A stretch of 64,000 nt of DNA. Source: Pseudomonas benzenivorans (GTDB lineage: Bacteria; Pseudomonadota; Gammaproteobacteria; Pseudomonadales; Pseudomonadaceae). The notes under the pieces are model-generated. The model saw only the letters and a program-made list of their open reading frames with translations, had not been told where the DNA came from and did no database searches. Both the position numbers and the translations under genes were made by a program. The stretch is taken from NCBI RefSeq assembly GCF_024397895.1, contig NZ_CP073346.1, forward strand, positions 496,001-560,000, read 5' to 3'. Of this stretch, positions 17,451 to 26,639 are shown piece by piece. Numbering within the stretch: position 1 is the stretch's first letter; each line of letters begins with the position of its first letter.

Positions 17451-18656
17451 CTAGCGCTGCGCGGCCTCCGCCAGCGTGCGCCAGTGTTGCGCATGGATCA
17501 GATCGGGGCTGAGCTCATCGAGGTTGCTACAGCCGAGCAGGCCCAGGGTGCGATCCAGCTCGCTGCGCAGGATGTTGATGGCGTGCGCCGCCCCGGCGCC
17601 CTTGCCCGCCGCCAACCCATAGAGGCCGGCACGCCCGATCAGCACGCCGCTGGCGCCGAGCAGCAGCGCCTTGGCGATATCGCTGCCACGGCGGAAGCCA
17701 CCGTCGAGAAACACCTCCAACCGCCCACGGCCGATGCGCGCCACCTCCGGCAGGGTCTCCAGCGCGGAAACGGCGCCGTCCAGCTGACGACCGCCATGAT
17801 TGGACAGCACTACGCCGTCGACCCCGTACTGCATGGCCAGGCGGGCGTCTTCCGGGTGGATCATGCCCTTGACGATCAGCTTGCCGTGCCAGATGTCACG
17901 CAGCCAGGCGATGTCGTCCCAGCTCAGGGTTGGATCGAGCTCGGCGGCCAGTGCGCCGGCCGCGCCCTTGACCGAATCCTTGCCCGGCGGCAACAGATCG
18001 CCGAGGTTCTTGAAGCGCGGTACGCCGTCAGGCACCAAGACGTCCCAGATCCAACCAGGGTGGCGCAGCACGTCCAGGCGGTTGCGCAAGTCGAGTTGCA
18101 GCGGCTTGGCATAGTTGCGTTTGTCCCACTCGCGATTGCCGAAGATGGCGCTGTCGGTGGTCACCACTATGGCTTCCAGGTTCAGCCGCCGGACGCGCTC
18201 GACCAGCCGCGCGACATGCTCGCGGGTGCGGTACAGGTAGATCTGCATCCAGGCGCGCACGCCCTCCACCGCGGCGATGTCCTCGATTGCGGTTGTCGAG
18301 GCGTTGCTCAGCACGAACGGCACGCCGGCCTTAGCCGCGGCGCGAGCCAGGTGCAGGTCGCCGTCGCGGGTCAGCAAGCCGTTGAAGCCGGTGGGACCGA
18401 TCATGAACGGCAGTTGCGCCGGGGTGCCGAAGAAGCAGCGATCCAGGCGGCGCTGGCCGACATCGCGCAGGGTGCGCGGCTGCAGGGTGACGCTCTCGAA
18501 GATCGCGCGGTTGCGCTTGAGCGTGAGCTCGTCGTCCGCCCCGCCCTCGACGTACTCGAAGGAAAAATTGGGCAGCCTACGCCGGGCCATCTCACGCAGT
18601 TCTTCGATATTCTGCGCACGGCGATAGTCGCGCCCTTGGTACAGGCGTCGTCGCAT
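17451..18656 (-). CDS. FMN-dependent alpha-hydroxy-acid dehydrogenase (LldD/MdlB family)
   Basis: This 401-residue TIM-barrel flavoprotein has the family active-site motif SNHGGRQLDGA near residue 275, with the base histidine and substrate arginine, and the FMN phosphate region LDGGFRRGSDIAKALLLGA. The N-terminal FSFEYVEGGADDE holds the conserved tyrosine. It oxidises an L-2-hydroxy acid to the 2-keto acid; L-lactate is the obvious candidate since fuconate breakdown by the diketo route releases pyruvate and L-lactate. The ATG at 18656 has GAGGT six bases upstream, better than the TTG at 18662. It is the last gene of the leftward TRAP operon. Confidence 0.87.
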   Translation of the reverse strand: MRRRLYQGRDYRRAQNIEELREMARRRLPNFSFEYVEGGADDELTLKRNRAIFESVTLQPRTLRDVGQRRLDRCFFGTPAQLPFMIGPTGFNGLLTRDGDLHLARAAAKAGVPFVLSNASTTAIEDIAAVEGVRAWMQIYLYRTREHVARLVERVRRLNLEAIVVTTDSAIFGNREWDKRNYAKPLQLDLRNRLDVLRHPGWIWDVLVPDGVPRFKNLGDLLPPGKDSVKGAAGALAAELDPTLSWDDIAWLRDIWHGKLIVKGMIHPEDARLAMQYGVDGVVLSNHGGRQLDGAVSALETLPEVARIGRGRLEVFLDGGFRRGSDIAKALLLGASGVLIGRAGLYGLAAGKGAGAAHAINILRSELDRTLGLLGCSNLDELSPDLIHAQHWRTLAEAAQR

Positions 18657-18706
18657 GTTCAAACCTCATGTCGTTCAGGTACGGGGCGACAGGCGCCGCC
18701 CAATGT

Positions 18707-19555
18707 TCAACGCTGCCAGGCCACCACGTCCTGACACTGTTCGCCGAGGCCGCTGATGCTCAGGCGCATGCGGTCGCCCGGCTTGAGGAACTGCGGCGGC
18801 TGCATGCCGGCGCCGACGCCCGGCGGGGTGCCGGTGCAGATCACGTCGCCGGGGTTGAGGGTCATGAACTGACTGATGTAGCTGACGATCTCGTCGATGG
18901 CGAAGATCATGGTGCGGGTATTGCCCCGCTGACGCACCTCGTCGTTGACGCTCAGGCGCAGGTCCAGGTCGCGGACATCGGCGATTTCATCGCGGGTCAC
19001 CAGCCAGGGGCCTATCGGCGCGAAGGTATCGCAGCCCTTGCCCTTGTCCCAGGAACCGCCGCGCTCGTGCTGGAAGGCACGCTCGGAGACGTCGTTGACG
19101 ATGCAGTAGCCGGCAATGTGCTCCAGCGCCTGCTCGCGCTCGACATACTGCGCCTTGCGCCCGATGACGATGCCCAGCTCCACTTCCCAGTCGGTCTTCT
19201 GCGCGCCGCGCGGAATGATCACCTGGTCATTCGGCCCGCAGATCGCGCTGGTGGCCTTCATGAACAGCACCGGTTCGCTTGGCACCGGCAGGTTGGATTC
19301 CTTGGCATGGTCGGCGTAGTTCAGGCCGACGCACACCAGCTTGCCAATGGCGGCGACGGGTGCACCGATGCGCACCTCGCCCTCAACCAGGGGCAGACCG
19401 GCGGGATCCAGCGCGCGTAGCTCGTCGAGAACCTTGCGCTCCAGCGTCCGCGGGTCGATGTCATGCACGTGCTGACTCAGGTCGCGCAGGCTACCGTCGG
19501 GGGCGACCAGCGCGGGCTTCTCCTGGCCCGGAGGGCCATAGCGCAGCAACTTCAT
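18707..19555 (-). CDS. FAH-family hydrolase, 2,4-diketo-3-deoxy-L-fuconate hydrolase-like
   Basis: This 282-residue protein has the short FAH layout: an N-terminal cap, then VCVGLNYADHAKES, the metal-binding DWEVELGIVIGR and VNDVSERAFQ, and near the end DVICTGTPPGVGAG. The family includes the hydrolases that split 2,4-diketo-3-deoxy-fuconate or -rhamnonate into pyruvate and lactate. With FucD at 3048 and an FMN lactate-type oxidase next door, that role is plausible, but ureidoglycolate-lyase-like and acylpyruvase activities are in the same family. Its ATG overlaps the stop of the upstream dehydrogenase by four bases; a longer frame to 20272 is a shadow of that gene. Confidence 0.83.
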   Translation of the reverse strand: MKLLRYGPPGQEKPALVAPDGSLRDLSQHVHDIDPRTLERKVLDELRALDPAGLPLVEGEVRIGAPVAAIGKLVCVGLNYADHAKESNLPVPSEPVLFMKATSAICGPNDQVIIPRGAQKTDWEVELGIVIGRKAQYVEREQALEHIAGYCIVNDVSERAFQHERGGSWDKGKGCDTFAPIGPWLVTRDEIADVRDLDLRLSVNDEVRQRGNTRTMIFAIDEIVSYISQFMTLNPGDVICTGTPPGVGAGMQPPQFLKPGDRMRLSISGLGEQCQDVVAWQR

Positions 19556-20469
19556 GCTTGTTCCTCCTGCTCGACTCGCACACGCACGCCATTGATTTCG
19601 CCCAGCACGTCGAACAGGCGCGGTACGTACTTGTCGCCGTGGCCGAGCGCCTTGGCCAGCATGAACGTCTGGTACACCGCATCGGCAACGATGCCGGTGG
19701 TCGGGGTGCTCTTGGTCAGATCGGTGTAATAGCGCATGTCCTTTTCGCAGTTGGCCAGGGCGAACTGCTGCCCGGAGTCGTCGCCGCGCAGGACATAGGG
19801 AATGATCCGCTCGAAGGTCCGGCTGTAGCCGCCGCTCATGGTGCAGATTTCCGCGAAGGCGGCGAGGTCGATGCCGTTCTTCGCCGCGGTGCAGAAGGCC
19901 TCGGCGAGAATCGTGGCGTTCCCCTGGGCGATAAAGTTGTGGATCACCTTGGCCTTGTGCCCGGAACCCACAGAGCCAAGATGATGGATGGTCTCGGAGA
20001 AGCACGCGAGAAGCGGACGAACCTTGTCCAGCACGGCGGAATCGCCGCCGGCGAGTACGTTGAGACGCCCGGCCTGGGCATCCTTCGGTGTGCGATTGAC
20101 CGGTGCGTCTAGGTAATGTCCGCCCCGAGCGGCAACCTGCGCCGCCACGTGCGCCGTGCAGTTCGGGTCTCCGGTGCTGCAGTCGACCACGATTTGCCCC
20201 GGGCGTAGTCCAGCTAGCACGCCTTGCCCGCCTGCCAGGGCACGACTGACCTCGGCCGTGCCTGGCAGGCACAGCAGAACCACCTCGACCGCCTGGGTCA
20301 GCTCAGCGGCATTGGCATACTCGCGCGCACCCTTGCTAACCAGGTCCTCCACCGGCTGGCGGTTGCGGTGCGCCATGACGCCAAGGCTGAAGCCCTTGTT
20401 CTGGATATTGCTGGCCATGGCATGGCCCATCAAACCAAGGCCGATGAACCCGACATTGATAGTTGTCAT
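19552..20469 (-). CDS. NAD(P)-dependent 3-hydroxyacid dehydrogenase (GarR/HIBADH family)
   Basis: The ATG at 20469 gives 305 residues. GFIGLGLMGHAMASN at about residues 7-21 is the dinucleotide-binding fold, VVDCSTGDP follows in the substrate loop, and GSGHKAKVIHNFIAQGN carries the catalytic lysine near residue 170. The family includes 2-hydroxy-3-oxopropionate reductase (GarR) and 3-hydroxyisobutyrate dehydrogenase. With a UxaA/GarD-like dehydratase at 23743, a GarR-type step on tartronate semialdehyde is one option; oxidation of a keto-deoxy acid before the FAH hydrolase is the other. The frame extends upstream to 20529, but the chosen start gives the normal N-terminus. Confidence 0.82.
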   Translation of the reverse strand: MTTINVGFIGLGLMGHAMASNIQNKGFSLGVMAHRNRQPVEDLVSKGAREYANAAELTQAVEVVLLCLPGTAEVSRALAGGQGVLAGLRPGQIVVDCSTGDPNCTAHVAAQVAARGGHYLDAPVNRTPKDAQAGRLNVLAGGDSAVLDKVRPLLACFSETIHHLGSVGSGHKAKVIHNFIAQGNATILAEAFCTAAKNGIDLAAFAEICTMSGGYSRTFERIIPYVLRGDDSGQQFALANCEKDMRYYTDLTKSTPTTGIVADAVYQTFMLAKALGHGDKYVPRLFDVLGEINGVRVRVEQEEQA

Positions 20470-20535
20470 GAAAAACTCACCTTGCATGTGACGGCAGCGG
20501 CCGGCACACGCAAGGTGCCGACCATGCACTGGGGA

Positions 20536-21558
20536 CTACTGAGCGCTGCGAACCTTGGCGATTTCGGCGTTCATCTCGGCCATCAGATCGGAACCGTACT
20601 CGGTGATCAGCTTCTCAACGGCCGGGCGTACCTGCTCACGCATGCGCTCGATTTCTTCCGTAGCCACTTCGTTGATCTGCATGCCGCGCTTGGCCAGCGC
20701 CTCACGCGAACTAACGTCCATCTCGCGGGAAACCTTACGCTCGTAGGCCTGCGCCTCCAGAGCAGCGCTGCGTACCAGCTCGCGCTCAGTGGCGTTGAGC
20801 TTGTCCCAGGTCCGCTTGCTGAAGATCGCCACCAGCGGGTCATAGAAGTGGCCAGTCAGCGACAGGTACTTCTGCACTTCGTAGAACTTCGAGGTCTCGA
20901 TGGCCGCCAGCGGGTTTTCCTGGCCGTCCACAGTGCGGGTTTCCATCGCGGTGTACAGCTCGGTGAACGACAGCGGCACCACGTTGGCGCCCAGTGCCTT
21001 GAAGGACTCGATGGCGGTGGGGATCTGTTGCAGGCGCAGCTTCAGGCCCTTGATGTCTTCCAACTTCTGCACTGGGTGCTTGCTGTTGGTGACATGGCGA
21101 AAACCATGGTCCCAGTAGCCCAGTCCGACCAGGCCATGTGGCTCCAGCTTGGTCAGCAAGTTCTGCCCGGCCGGTCCGTCGAGTACCGCGTCAACCTCGG
21201 CGGAGTTCTTGAACAGGAACGGCAGTCCGTACAGACCGAAGCCCTTCTCGATGCCCGATAGCAGGCCAGGAGTCACCAGGGTCATGTCGACGGTGCCGCC
21301 TTGTACAGAGGAAATCACTTGCGCATCGCCACCCAGGGTTCCGCTGGCGAACACCATTACCTTCATTTTTCCGTCGCTCTTCTCCTTGAGGATCTCGGCG
21401 AACTTTTTCGCCCCCAGCCCGTGCGGGTGATTCTTGGCCTGGACGAAGGCGACCTTGATGTTGTGACGATTGATTTCTTCCGCTGCATAGCCGGCAGCGG
21501 ACAACAACATCGCCGAGGAACACAGCAGAGCGCTGAGGGCTTTGGGGATGAATTTCAT
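20536..21558 (-). CDS. dctP: TRAP transporter solute-binding protein, DctP family (second system)
   Basis: This 340-residue protein has a signal peptide (about 1-25, cleavage near GYA-AE) and DctP signatures: LKLRLQQIPTAIESFKALGA with the carboxylate-binding arginine near residue 178, then PLSFTELYTAMETRTVDGQE. It belongs to the UxuB/YiaO-like sugar-acid branch by overall pattern. It lies in the leftward operon after the dctM and dctQ genes, followed by three enzymes, so the imported acid is probably their substrate. It is clearly different from the first DctP at 4487. Confidence 0.92.
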   Translation of the reverse strand: MKFIPKALSALLCSSAMLLSAAGYAAEEINRHNIKVAFVQAKNHPHGLGAKKFAEILKEKSDGKMKVMVFASGTLGGDAQVISSVQGGTVDMTLVTPGLLSGIEKGFGLYGLPFLFKNSAEVDAVLDGPAGQNLLTKLEPHGLVGLGYWDHGFRHVTNSKHPVQKLEDIKGLKLRLQQIPTAIESFKALGANVVPLSFTELYTAMETRTVDGQENPLAAIETSKFYEVQKYLSLTGHFYDPLVAIFSKRTWDKLNATERELVRSAALEAQAYERKVSREMDVSSREALAKRGMQINEVATEEIERMREQVRPAVEKLITEYGSDLMAEMNAEIAKVRSAQ

Positions 21559-21660
21559 AGCATCTTCCTCTTGTTTTTATTACGGCCACGGATGGCTGGA
21601 CAATGGGCGAAGCGCCCGATTCGCCCCGCCGCGATCATGCGGCGGAACATGGGTTATCGG

Positions 21661-22944
21661 TCAGTAGAGCCACTGCGCGGGTACTATCAGCAGTTGCGGG
21701 AAGGCCAAAAGCAGGCCGATCACCAGCAGCTCCGCGAGCAAGAAAGGCAGCACGCCCCGGATGGTGGCGATGAAATCGATCTTCGACACGCCGGCAACGA
21801 CGTTGAGCACCAGCCCTACTGGCGGCGTGATCAGACCGATGGCACAGGTCATGACAAAGATCACGCCGAAGTAGACGGGGTCGATACCGGCAGCGACGGC
21901 CACTGGCATCATCACCGGTGCCAGGATCAGGATGATTGGCGACATGTCCATTGCCATGCCGATGACCACGATAATTGCCACGATCAACAACATCAGCAGA
22001 CGCGGGCTGTCCATCAGCGGTTCCAGCACCTCGACTACCGAACTCGGCAAATCGGCCACGGTGATCATCCAGGCAGCGACCATGGCCGAAGCCACCAGGA
22101 ACATCACCATAGCGGTGGTCATGACCGAGGAGACCAGTACCTGATACATGCTCTTCCAGGTCAGCTCGCGATAGATCACCAAGGAAACAAACAGCGCGTA
22201 TACCGCAGCGACCACACCGGCCTCTGTCGGGGTGAATATGCCGAAGCGCAGGCCGACGAGGATGATCACCGGAAGCAGCAGCGCCCAGATGCCCTCGTAG
22301 AATGCCTTGGCAATTTCGCGCCGCGGTGCGCGCGGCCGGGTGCTCAGGGTTTCACGGCGAGAAACGATGTACCAGGCGGCGCACAGCGAGATGCCCATCA
22401 TCAGACCCGGTGCGATGCCGGCAAGAAACAGCTTGGTGATCGAGATGTTGGCCGCCACGCCGAACAGGATCAGGCCGATCGACGGCGGCAACACCGGCGC
22501 GATAATGCCCGACGCAGCCACCAGGCCGCCGGCAGTCGCCTTGTCGTGGCCGACCTTGACCATCATCGGTACCAACAACGCCGCCAGTGCCGCGGCATCA
22601 GCGGCCGCGGAACCCGAAAGGCTGGCCAGCACACAAGCCGCAAGAATGGTCACGTAGCCGAGGCCGCCCTTGATATGGCCGACGAGGGCAATGGCCATGT
22701 TGACGATTCGCCGCGACAAACCGCCGGCATTCATCAACTCGCCAGCAAGCATGAAGAACGGCACCGCCATCAGCGGAAAGCTGTCGGCGCCATTGACCAG
22801 GCCCTGGGCAACAATCTGCGCATCAAACAGATCGAGGTGGTACATCATGGCTAGCGCACAGAGGATCAACGCGTAGGAAATGGGCACGCCAATGGCCATC
22901 GCACCCAGCAGCGAGACTACGAATATTGCGATGATGACCATCAC
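21661..22944 (-). CDS. dctM: TRAP transporter large permease subunit, DctM family (second system)
   Basis: This 427-residue membrane protein has about twelve hydrophobic segments and the DctM motifs ACVLASLSGSAAADAAALAA near residue 100 and GIIAPVLPPSIGLILFGVAA near residue 145, plus GLITPPVGLVLNVVAGVSK close to the end. It is the transport subunit for the binding protein encoded just downstream. The order here is dctQ-dctM-dctP, unlike the dctP-dctQ-dctM order of the first system, so the two systems are not a recent duplication. Confidence 0.93.
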   Translation of the reverse strand: MMVIIAIFVVSLLGAMAIGVPISYALILCALAMMYHLDLFDAQIVAQGLVNGADSFPLMAVPFFMLAGELMNAGGLSRRIVNMAIALVGHIKGGLGYVTILAACVLASLSGSAAADAAALAALLVPMMVKVGHDKATAGGLVAASGIIAPVLPPSIGLILFGVAANISITKLFLAGIAPGLMMGISLCAAWYIVSRRETLSTRPRAPRREIAKAFYEGIWALLLPVIILVGLRFGIFTPTEAGVVAAVYALFVSLVIYRELTWKSMYQVLVSSVMTTAMVMFLVASAMVAAWMITVADLPSSVVEVLEPLMDSPRLLMLLIVAIIVVIGMAMDMSPIILILAPVMMPVAVAAGIDPVYFGVIFVMTCAIGLITPPVGLVLNVVAGVSKIDFIATIRGVLPFLLAELLVIGLLLAFPQLLIVPAQWLY

Positions 22945-23006
22945 ATCACTCCAATTCTTATTATGAGTTGGCGTACCGACAGAGCGCCGGCAAATGCCGT
23001 TGCGCG

Positions 23007-23510
23007 TTACTGATGCAACTCGGGGGAATCGTTTGGCCGCGGTATCTCACCACCGCTCACCAGCCGGGCGATCTCGTAGAGATGGATCGCGCAGGCCGAC
23101 ACGCCGAAGAACACTCCTGAGCCGTAGAACAACCCCATCGACCAACCGGCCACTGGCGACGGCACATTCCAGTTGATCTGCATCTGCTGCCAGCTACCCC
23201 AGAAGAAGAGCCCGGAACAGGCCAGCATCAGCAGTTGGGAAAGGATCAGGCAGCCGCGCTCGCCCCATGACGGCAGTGCCCGCAGCGCCAGATCCACGCT
23301 CATGTGGCCGCGCTCGCGCAGCAGCACCACGGCGCCGAGGAAGGTCAGCCAGACAAAGGCCCAGCGCGAGATCTCCTCGGAAATCAGAATGCTTTCGTTG
23401 AAGCCGTAGCGCAGCACGACGTTGCCGAACACCAGCACCACCATGGTGACGAGGCAGATAACGGCCAGCACCTTGAGCAGGGTGAAATAACCTTCAACGA
23501 GCCTATGCAT
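23007..23510 (-). CDS. dctQ: TRAP transporter small permease subunit, DctQ family (second system)
   Basis: The ATG at 23510 gives 167 residues with four membrane helices. After the first helix the family motif FGNVVLRYGFNESILISEEISR appears in shortened form as VLRYGFNESILISEEIS, and RERGHMSVDL follows the second helix. A longer frame to 23618 adds an unlikely proline-rich head. This is the first gene of the leftward operon that runs through dctM, dctP, the GarR-like gene, the FAH hydrolase and the FMN oxidase. The region upstream is shared with the divergent UxaA-like gene. Confidence 0.9.
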   Translation of the reverse strand: MHRLVEGYFTLLKVLAVICLVTMVVLVFGNVVLRYGFNESILISEEISRWAFVWLTFLGAVVLLRERGHMSVDLALRALPSWGERGCLILSQLLMLACSGLFFWGSWQQMQINWNVPSPVAGWSMGLFYGSGVFFGVSACAIHLYEIARLVSGGEIPRPNDSPELHQ

Positions 23511-23675
23511 GACGCGCCACCGACGACTCAGAGCGACTCGCGGGAAGTGGGAACCGCTTTGCAGCGGCCTTATAGGACCGGGGGCGATGGGCAGCAGGAA
23601 CCATCCGAATAGCCTCACATTGTTGTTTTTATGCCGCTGAGCGGCTATGTGGCACCGACCTTAACATTGAAAAAT

Positions 23676-23687
23676 ATTGCATGCAAT
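23676..23687. promoter_or_regulatory. 12-bp palindrome, candidate GntR operator
   Basis: ATTGCATGCAAT is a perfect palindrome in the gap between the divergent TRAP operon and the UxaA-like gene. Its core TTGCATGCAA recurs as TTGCACGCAA at 26379-26388, upstream of the GntR gene. FCD-type GntR proteins often bind short palindromes of this kind. The site is about 55 bp before the UxaA-like start. Confidence 0.55.
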
Positions 23688-23742
23688 GTTCATTTTTGAC
23701 AGTATCGTTGCCACTCAGTAAGACAACAATGAGAAGAAATCC

Positions 23743-25278
23743 ATGCAGCTCATCACGCAAAACCAACCCGTGGTCATCCTCAGTGACATCGATTCAGTAG
23801 CTGTTGCGCGCAGAGCTCTGGCGAGCGGGAGCCGTGTCGAAAGCCTTGCCCTGGCGGCCGCGGACGATATCCCCAGCGGCCACAAGATTGCCCGCCGAGC
23901 AATTGCCAAGGGCGAAGCGATCCTTAAATACGGTCAGGTCATCGGCGTCGCCACACAGCACATTGCTGCTGGTGCTCACGTGCATACGCACAACGTGTCC
24001 ATGCCGAGCAACCACGCCAGCAACGAGTTGCCGCCCAGCATCGCGCGCACTGCCGTACTGCCGCCCGAGCAACGCCGGCACTTCATGGGCTATCGCCGGG
24101 CGGACGGCCGCGTCGGCACCCGCAACTACATCGCCATTCTTTCCACGGTGAACTGCTCGGCCACCGTATCGCGCGCAGTCGCAGCGCATTTCAACGGCTC
24201 GGAGATGCTCAAACAACACAACATCGACGGCGTGGTGGCGTTGACTCATGGCAGCGGCTGCGCCATCAACACCGACTCGGAAGGTTTCAAATTTCTCGAA
24301 CGCAGCATCTGGGGCTACGCCTGCAACCCCAATATCGCCGGCGCGCTGCTAATTGGATTGGGCTGCGAGACCAACCAGATATCCTCGCTGCTCAAGCGCT
24401 ACAACATCAGCGAAGGACCCAATTTCCGCGTATTCAACATCCAGAATGCCGGCGGCACGCGTGCCAGCATCGCCCGCGCGATCGAGCAGGTGAGCGAGAT
24501 GCTCAGGAACATCGGCCGTCTTGAACGCACTTCGGAAAGCGTCGAGCACATCATGCTTGGGTTGCAGTGCGGTGGCTCGGACGGCTACTCAGGAATCACC
24601 GCCAACCCGGCGCTTGGCTATGCCGCCGACCTGCTGGTGCGCAATGGCGGCACCGCGATTCTCAGCGAAACGCCGGAAATCTATGGTGCCGAACACCTGC
24701 TGATCGCCCGCGCCGCCAGCCACGAGGTGGCGCAGAAACTACTCGACCGTCTGAGCTGGTGGGAACACTACACGCGCATCAACGGTGCCGAGCTGAACAA
24801 CAATCCCTCGCCGGGCAACAAGGCCGGCGGCTTGACCACCATCTTGGAAAAATCCCTCGGTGCCGCTGCGAAAGGCGGCACCACCTCGCTCAACGGCGTA
24901 TACGAATGGGGCGAACAGATAACCGAGCACGGCTTCGTATTTATGGACAGCCCCGGTTATGACCCAGTGTCCGTGACCGGCCAAGTCGCCTCCGGCGCCA
25001 ACATGATCTGCTTCACCACCGGCCGCGGCTCGGTATCCGGCTTCAAGCCGGCGCCCTGCATCAAGCTGGCTACCAACACCGACATGTACCGCCGACTAGA
25101 AGAGGACATGGACATCAACTGCGGTGGCATCGTCGATGGCGAACTCAGCGTCACTGAGGCTGGCGAGAAGATCTTTGATATCCTGATCGAGGTCGCCTCT
25201 GGCACGCCGTCGAAGAGCGAACAGTACAACTACGGAGACAACGAATTCGTTCCATGGCAGGTCGGCGCGGTCACCTGA
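23743..25278 (+). CDS. UxaA/GarD-family sugar-acid dehydratase
   Basis: This 511-residue protein has the two-part layout of altronate and galactarate dehydratases. A SAF domain (about residues 1-95) includes SGHKIARRAIAKGEAI and KYGQVIGVAT. The large dehydratase domain starts at GYRRADGRVGTRNYIAI and contains HGSGCAIN, GLGCETNQ, LQCGGSDGYSGITANPALG and FTTGRGSVSGFKPAPCIK. It would dehydrate an aldonic or aldaric acid in an iron-dependent way. Altronate dehydratase is about 495 residues and galactarate dehydratase about 523, so length does not decide between them. It is divergent from the TRAP operon and convergent with the GntR gene, seven bases from its stop. Confidence 0.85.
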   Translation: MQLITQNQPVVILSDIDSVAVARRALASGSRVESLALAAADDIPSGHKIARRAIAKGEAILKYGQVIGVATQHIAAGAHVHTHNVSMPSNHASNELPPSIARTAVLPPEQRRHFMGYRRADGRVGTRNYIAILSTVNCSATVSRAVAAHFNGSEMLKQHNIDGVVALTHGSGCAINTDSEGFKFLERSIWGYACNPNIAGALLIGLGCETNQISSLLKRYNISEGPNFRVFNIQNAGGTRASIARAIEQVSEMLRNIGRLERTSESVEHIMLGLQCGGSDGYSGITANPALGYAADLLVRNGGTAILSETPEIYGAEHLLIARAASHEVAQKLLDRLSWWEHYTRINGAELNNNPSPGNKAGGLTTILEKSLGAAAKGGTTSLNGVYEWGEQITEHGFVFMDSPGYDPVSVTGQVASGANMICFTTGRGSVSGFKPAPCIKLATNTDMYRRLEEDMDINCGGIVDGELSVTEAGEKIFDILIEVASGTPSKSEQYNYGDNEFVPWQVGAVT

Positions 25279-25285
25279 CCGCTCC

Positions 25286-26263
25286 TCAGTCCTGCAGCTC
25301 CAGGTAGGGCACGGCCGCGATGCGGTTGTGCTCTCGGAAGTACGCCATGCGCTGCTTGACCTTGCGTTCGGCGATGATCAGGTGCTCTTCCATGCTCTGT
25401 GCCGCCAGATCGGCACGCCCCGCATGGAGATGCTTGAAGATAGTCAGGTGCTCGCGAAAGAACGGCTCCTCGTCGGGGAAATAGCTCTTGTCCAACAGGA
25501 TGTGCTTACCCGATAGCAGCAACGAGTGAGTGCGCTGCAGAATCTGCAGCATTTGCCGGTTCGGGCAGAGCCCCAGGGTTTCGATGTGCAAGTCGCTTTC
25601 CAGATCATCGAACTGCCTGCTGTCCATGTCTGGATAAACGCTCATCGCCTGATGCAGGCGGTCGATATAGCCTTCCAGCTGCTCCTGCCTTAAAAACTCC
25701 GCGGCCCGCATCAGCACATAGGGCTCAAGACGGCGGCGTACTTCATAGAGCTCACCCAGCCGTGCTTCGTCCCATTGGGTCAATTGCCAACGCGAACGCT
25801 CGTCACGCTCCACCAGCCCCATCAGCGATAGGCGCGTCAGCACCTGACTCGAGACCGTGCGACTGATCGAGTAGTAGCGCGACAACTCCAGTTCGTTGAT
25901 GCGGTAACTACCAAACAGCGACTGATGCAGCAGGTCGCGCTCGATACGGTCGTAGACCGACTTCCAGGTTTCCGTCTTTCTGGGTGCCGTCGCACTGCCT
26001 TTGCTGAACTTGAAGTCGCTGGTCTCCAGCTTGCGCTTGATAACTTGGTCCGGTTCCTTACCGACCAGATACCCACGCCCATCAAATGTGCAGATCAGGC
26101 CGCTTTGATGAAGGCTAAGCAGCGCCTGGCGCACGGGGGAACGGCTAACGCCAAAAAGATCAGCCAAGGGTCCTTCCAACAGTAAGGTCCCTCTCTTCAG
26201 CCTTCCCTTCTTGATGCTTGAGGCGATGATCTCGTACAACTGATCATTTAAATGCTTTTTCAT
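25286..26263 (-). CDS. GntR-family (FCD) regulator with two winged-helix regions
   Basis: This 325-residue protein starts with a normal GntR winged helix (residues 5-68: LNDQLYEIIASSIKKGRL, FGVSRSPVRQALLSL, GRGYLV). A second similar unit follows at about residues 98-165 (ESVYDRIERDLLHQ-like start, ELELSRYYSISRTVSSQVL, LVERD), then an FCD-type all-helical effector domain (175-310) with DLHIETLGL and metal-site-like histidines including FREHLTIFKH. Most FCD regulators are 220-260 residues with one winged helix, so the extra unit is unusual. It probably controls the UxaA-like gene and the TRAP operon. The motif TTGCAYGCAA lies before both its own gene and theirs. Confidence 0.82.
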   Translation of the reverse strand: MKKHLNDQLYEIIASSIKKGRLKRGTLLLEGPLADLFGVSRSPVRQALLSLHQSGLICTFDGRGYLVGKEPDQVIKRKLETSDFKFSKGSATAPRKTETWKSVYDRIERDLLHQSLFGSYRINELELSRYYSISRTVSSQVLTRLSLMGLVERDERSRWQLTQWDEARLGELYEVRRRLEPYVLMRAAEFLRQEQLEGYIDRLHQAMSVYPDMDSRQFDDLESDLHIETLGLCPNRQMLQILQRTHSLLLSGKHILLDKSYFPDEEPFFREHLTIFKHLHAGRADLAAQSMEEHLIIAERKVKQRMAYFREHNRIAAVPYLELQD

Positions 26264-26378
26264 TCGTTCTTGTTTTCACCGTCATCGGCCCAAACCGACC
26301 ATGTTTTCAGCCGGAATCGCGGGCTGAAAACCCAACGCGGATGAGCCGGATAATCCGCGGGAGCACATTTTATTATTT

Positions 26379-26388
26379 TTGCACGCAA
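26379..26388. promoter_or_regulatory. Candidate GntR operator upstream of the GntR gene
   Basis: TTGCACGCAA differs by one base from the core of the palindrome at 23677-23686. It lies about 115 bp upstream of the GntR start, in an AT-rich stretch, and fits autoregulation. One-mismatch short motifs can arise by chance, so this is tentative. Confidence 0.35.
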
Positions 26389-26639
26389 AGTACCTTATTA
26401 CACTCTCTCGTTACCGCCAACCTCACCCTGCAGGAGAGGTTCGGTATTAGCAGCAGTCCGTTGACCGGCAAGGACATCGCTCACCGTTTGACTGAAACCT
26501 GACATCTGGTCATCACGTTAAGCGGACTTGTGCGCAAAGTGCAAACGCCCGCCTACTTTAGAAGCACCAACACCGGCTCTGCGGACCTGCTTGGGAACAC
26601 CTCCATGGGCCAAATGCAGTTCACCGGCCTAAACGAAAT

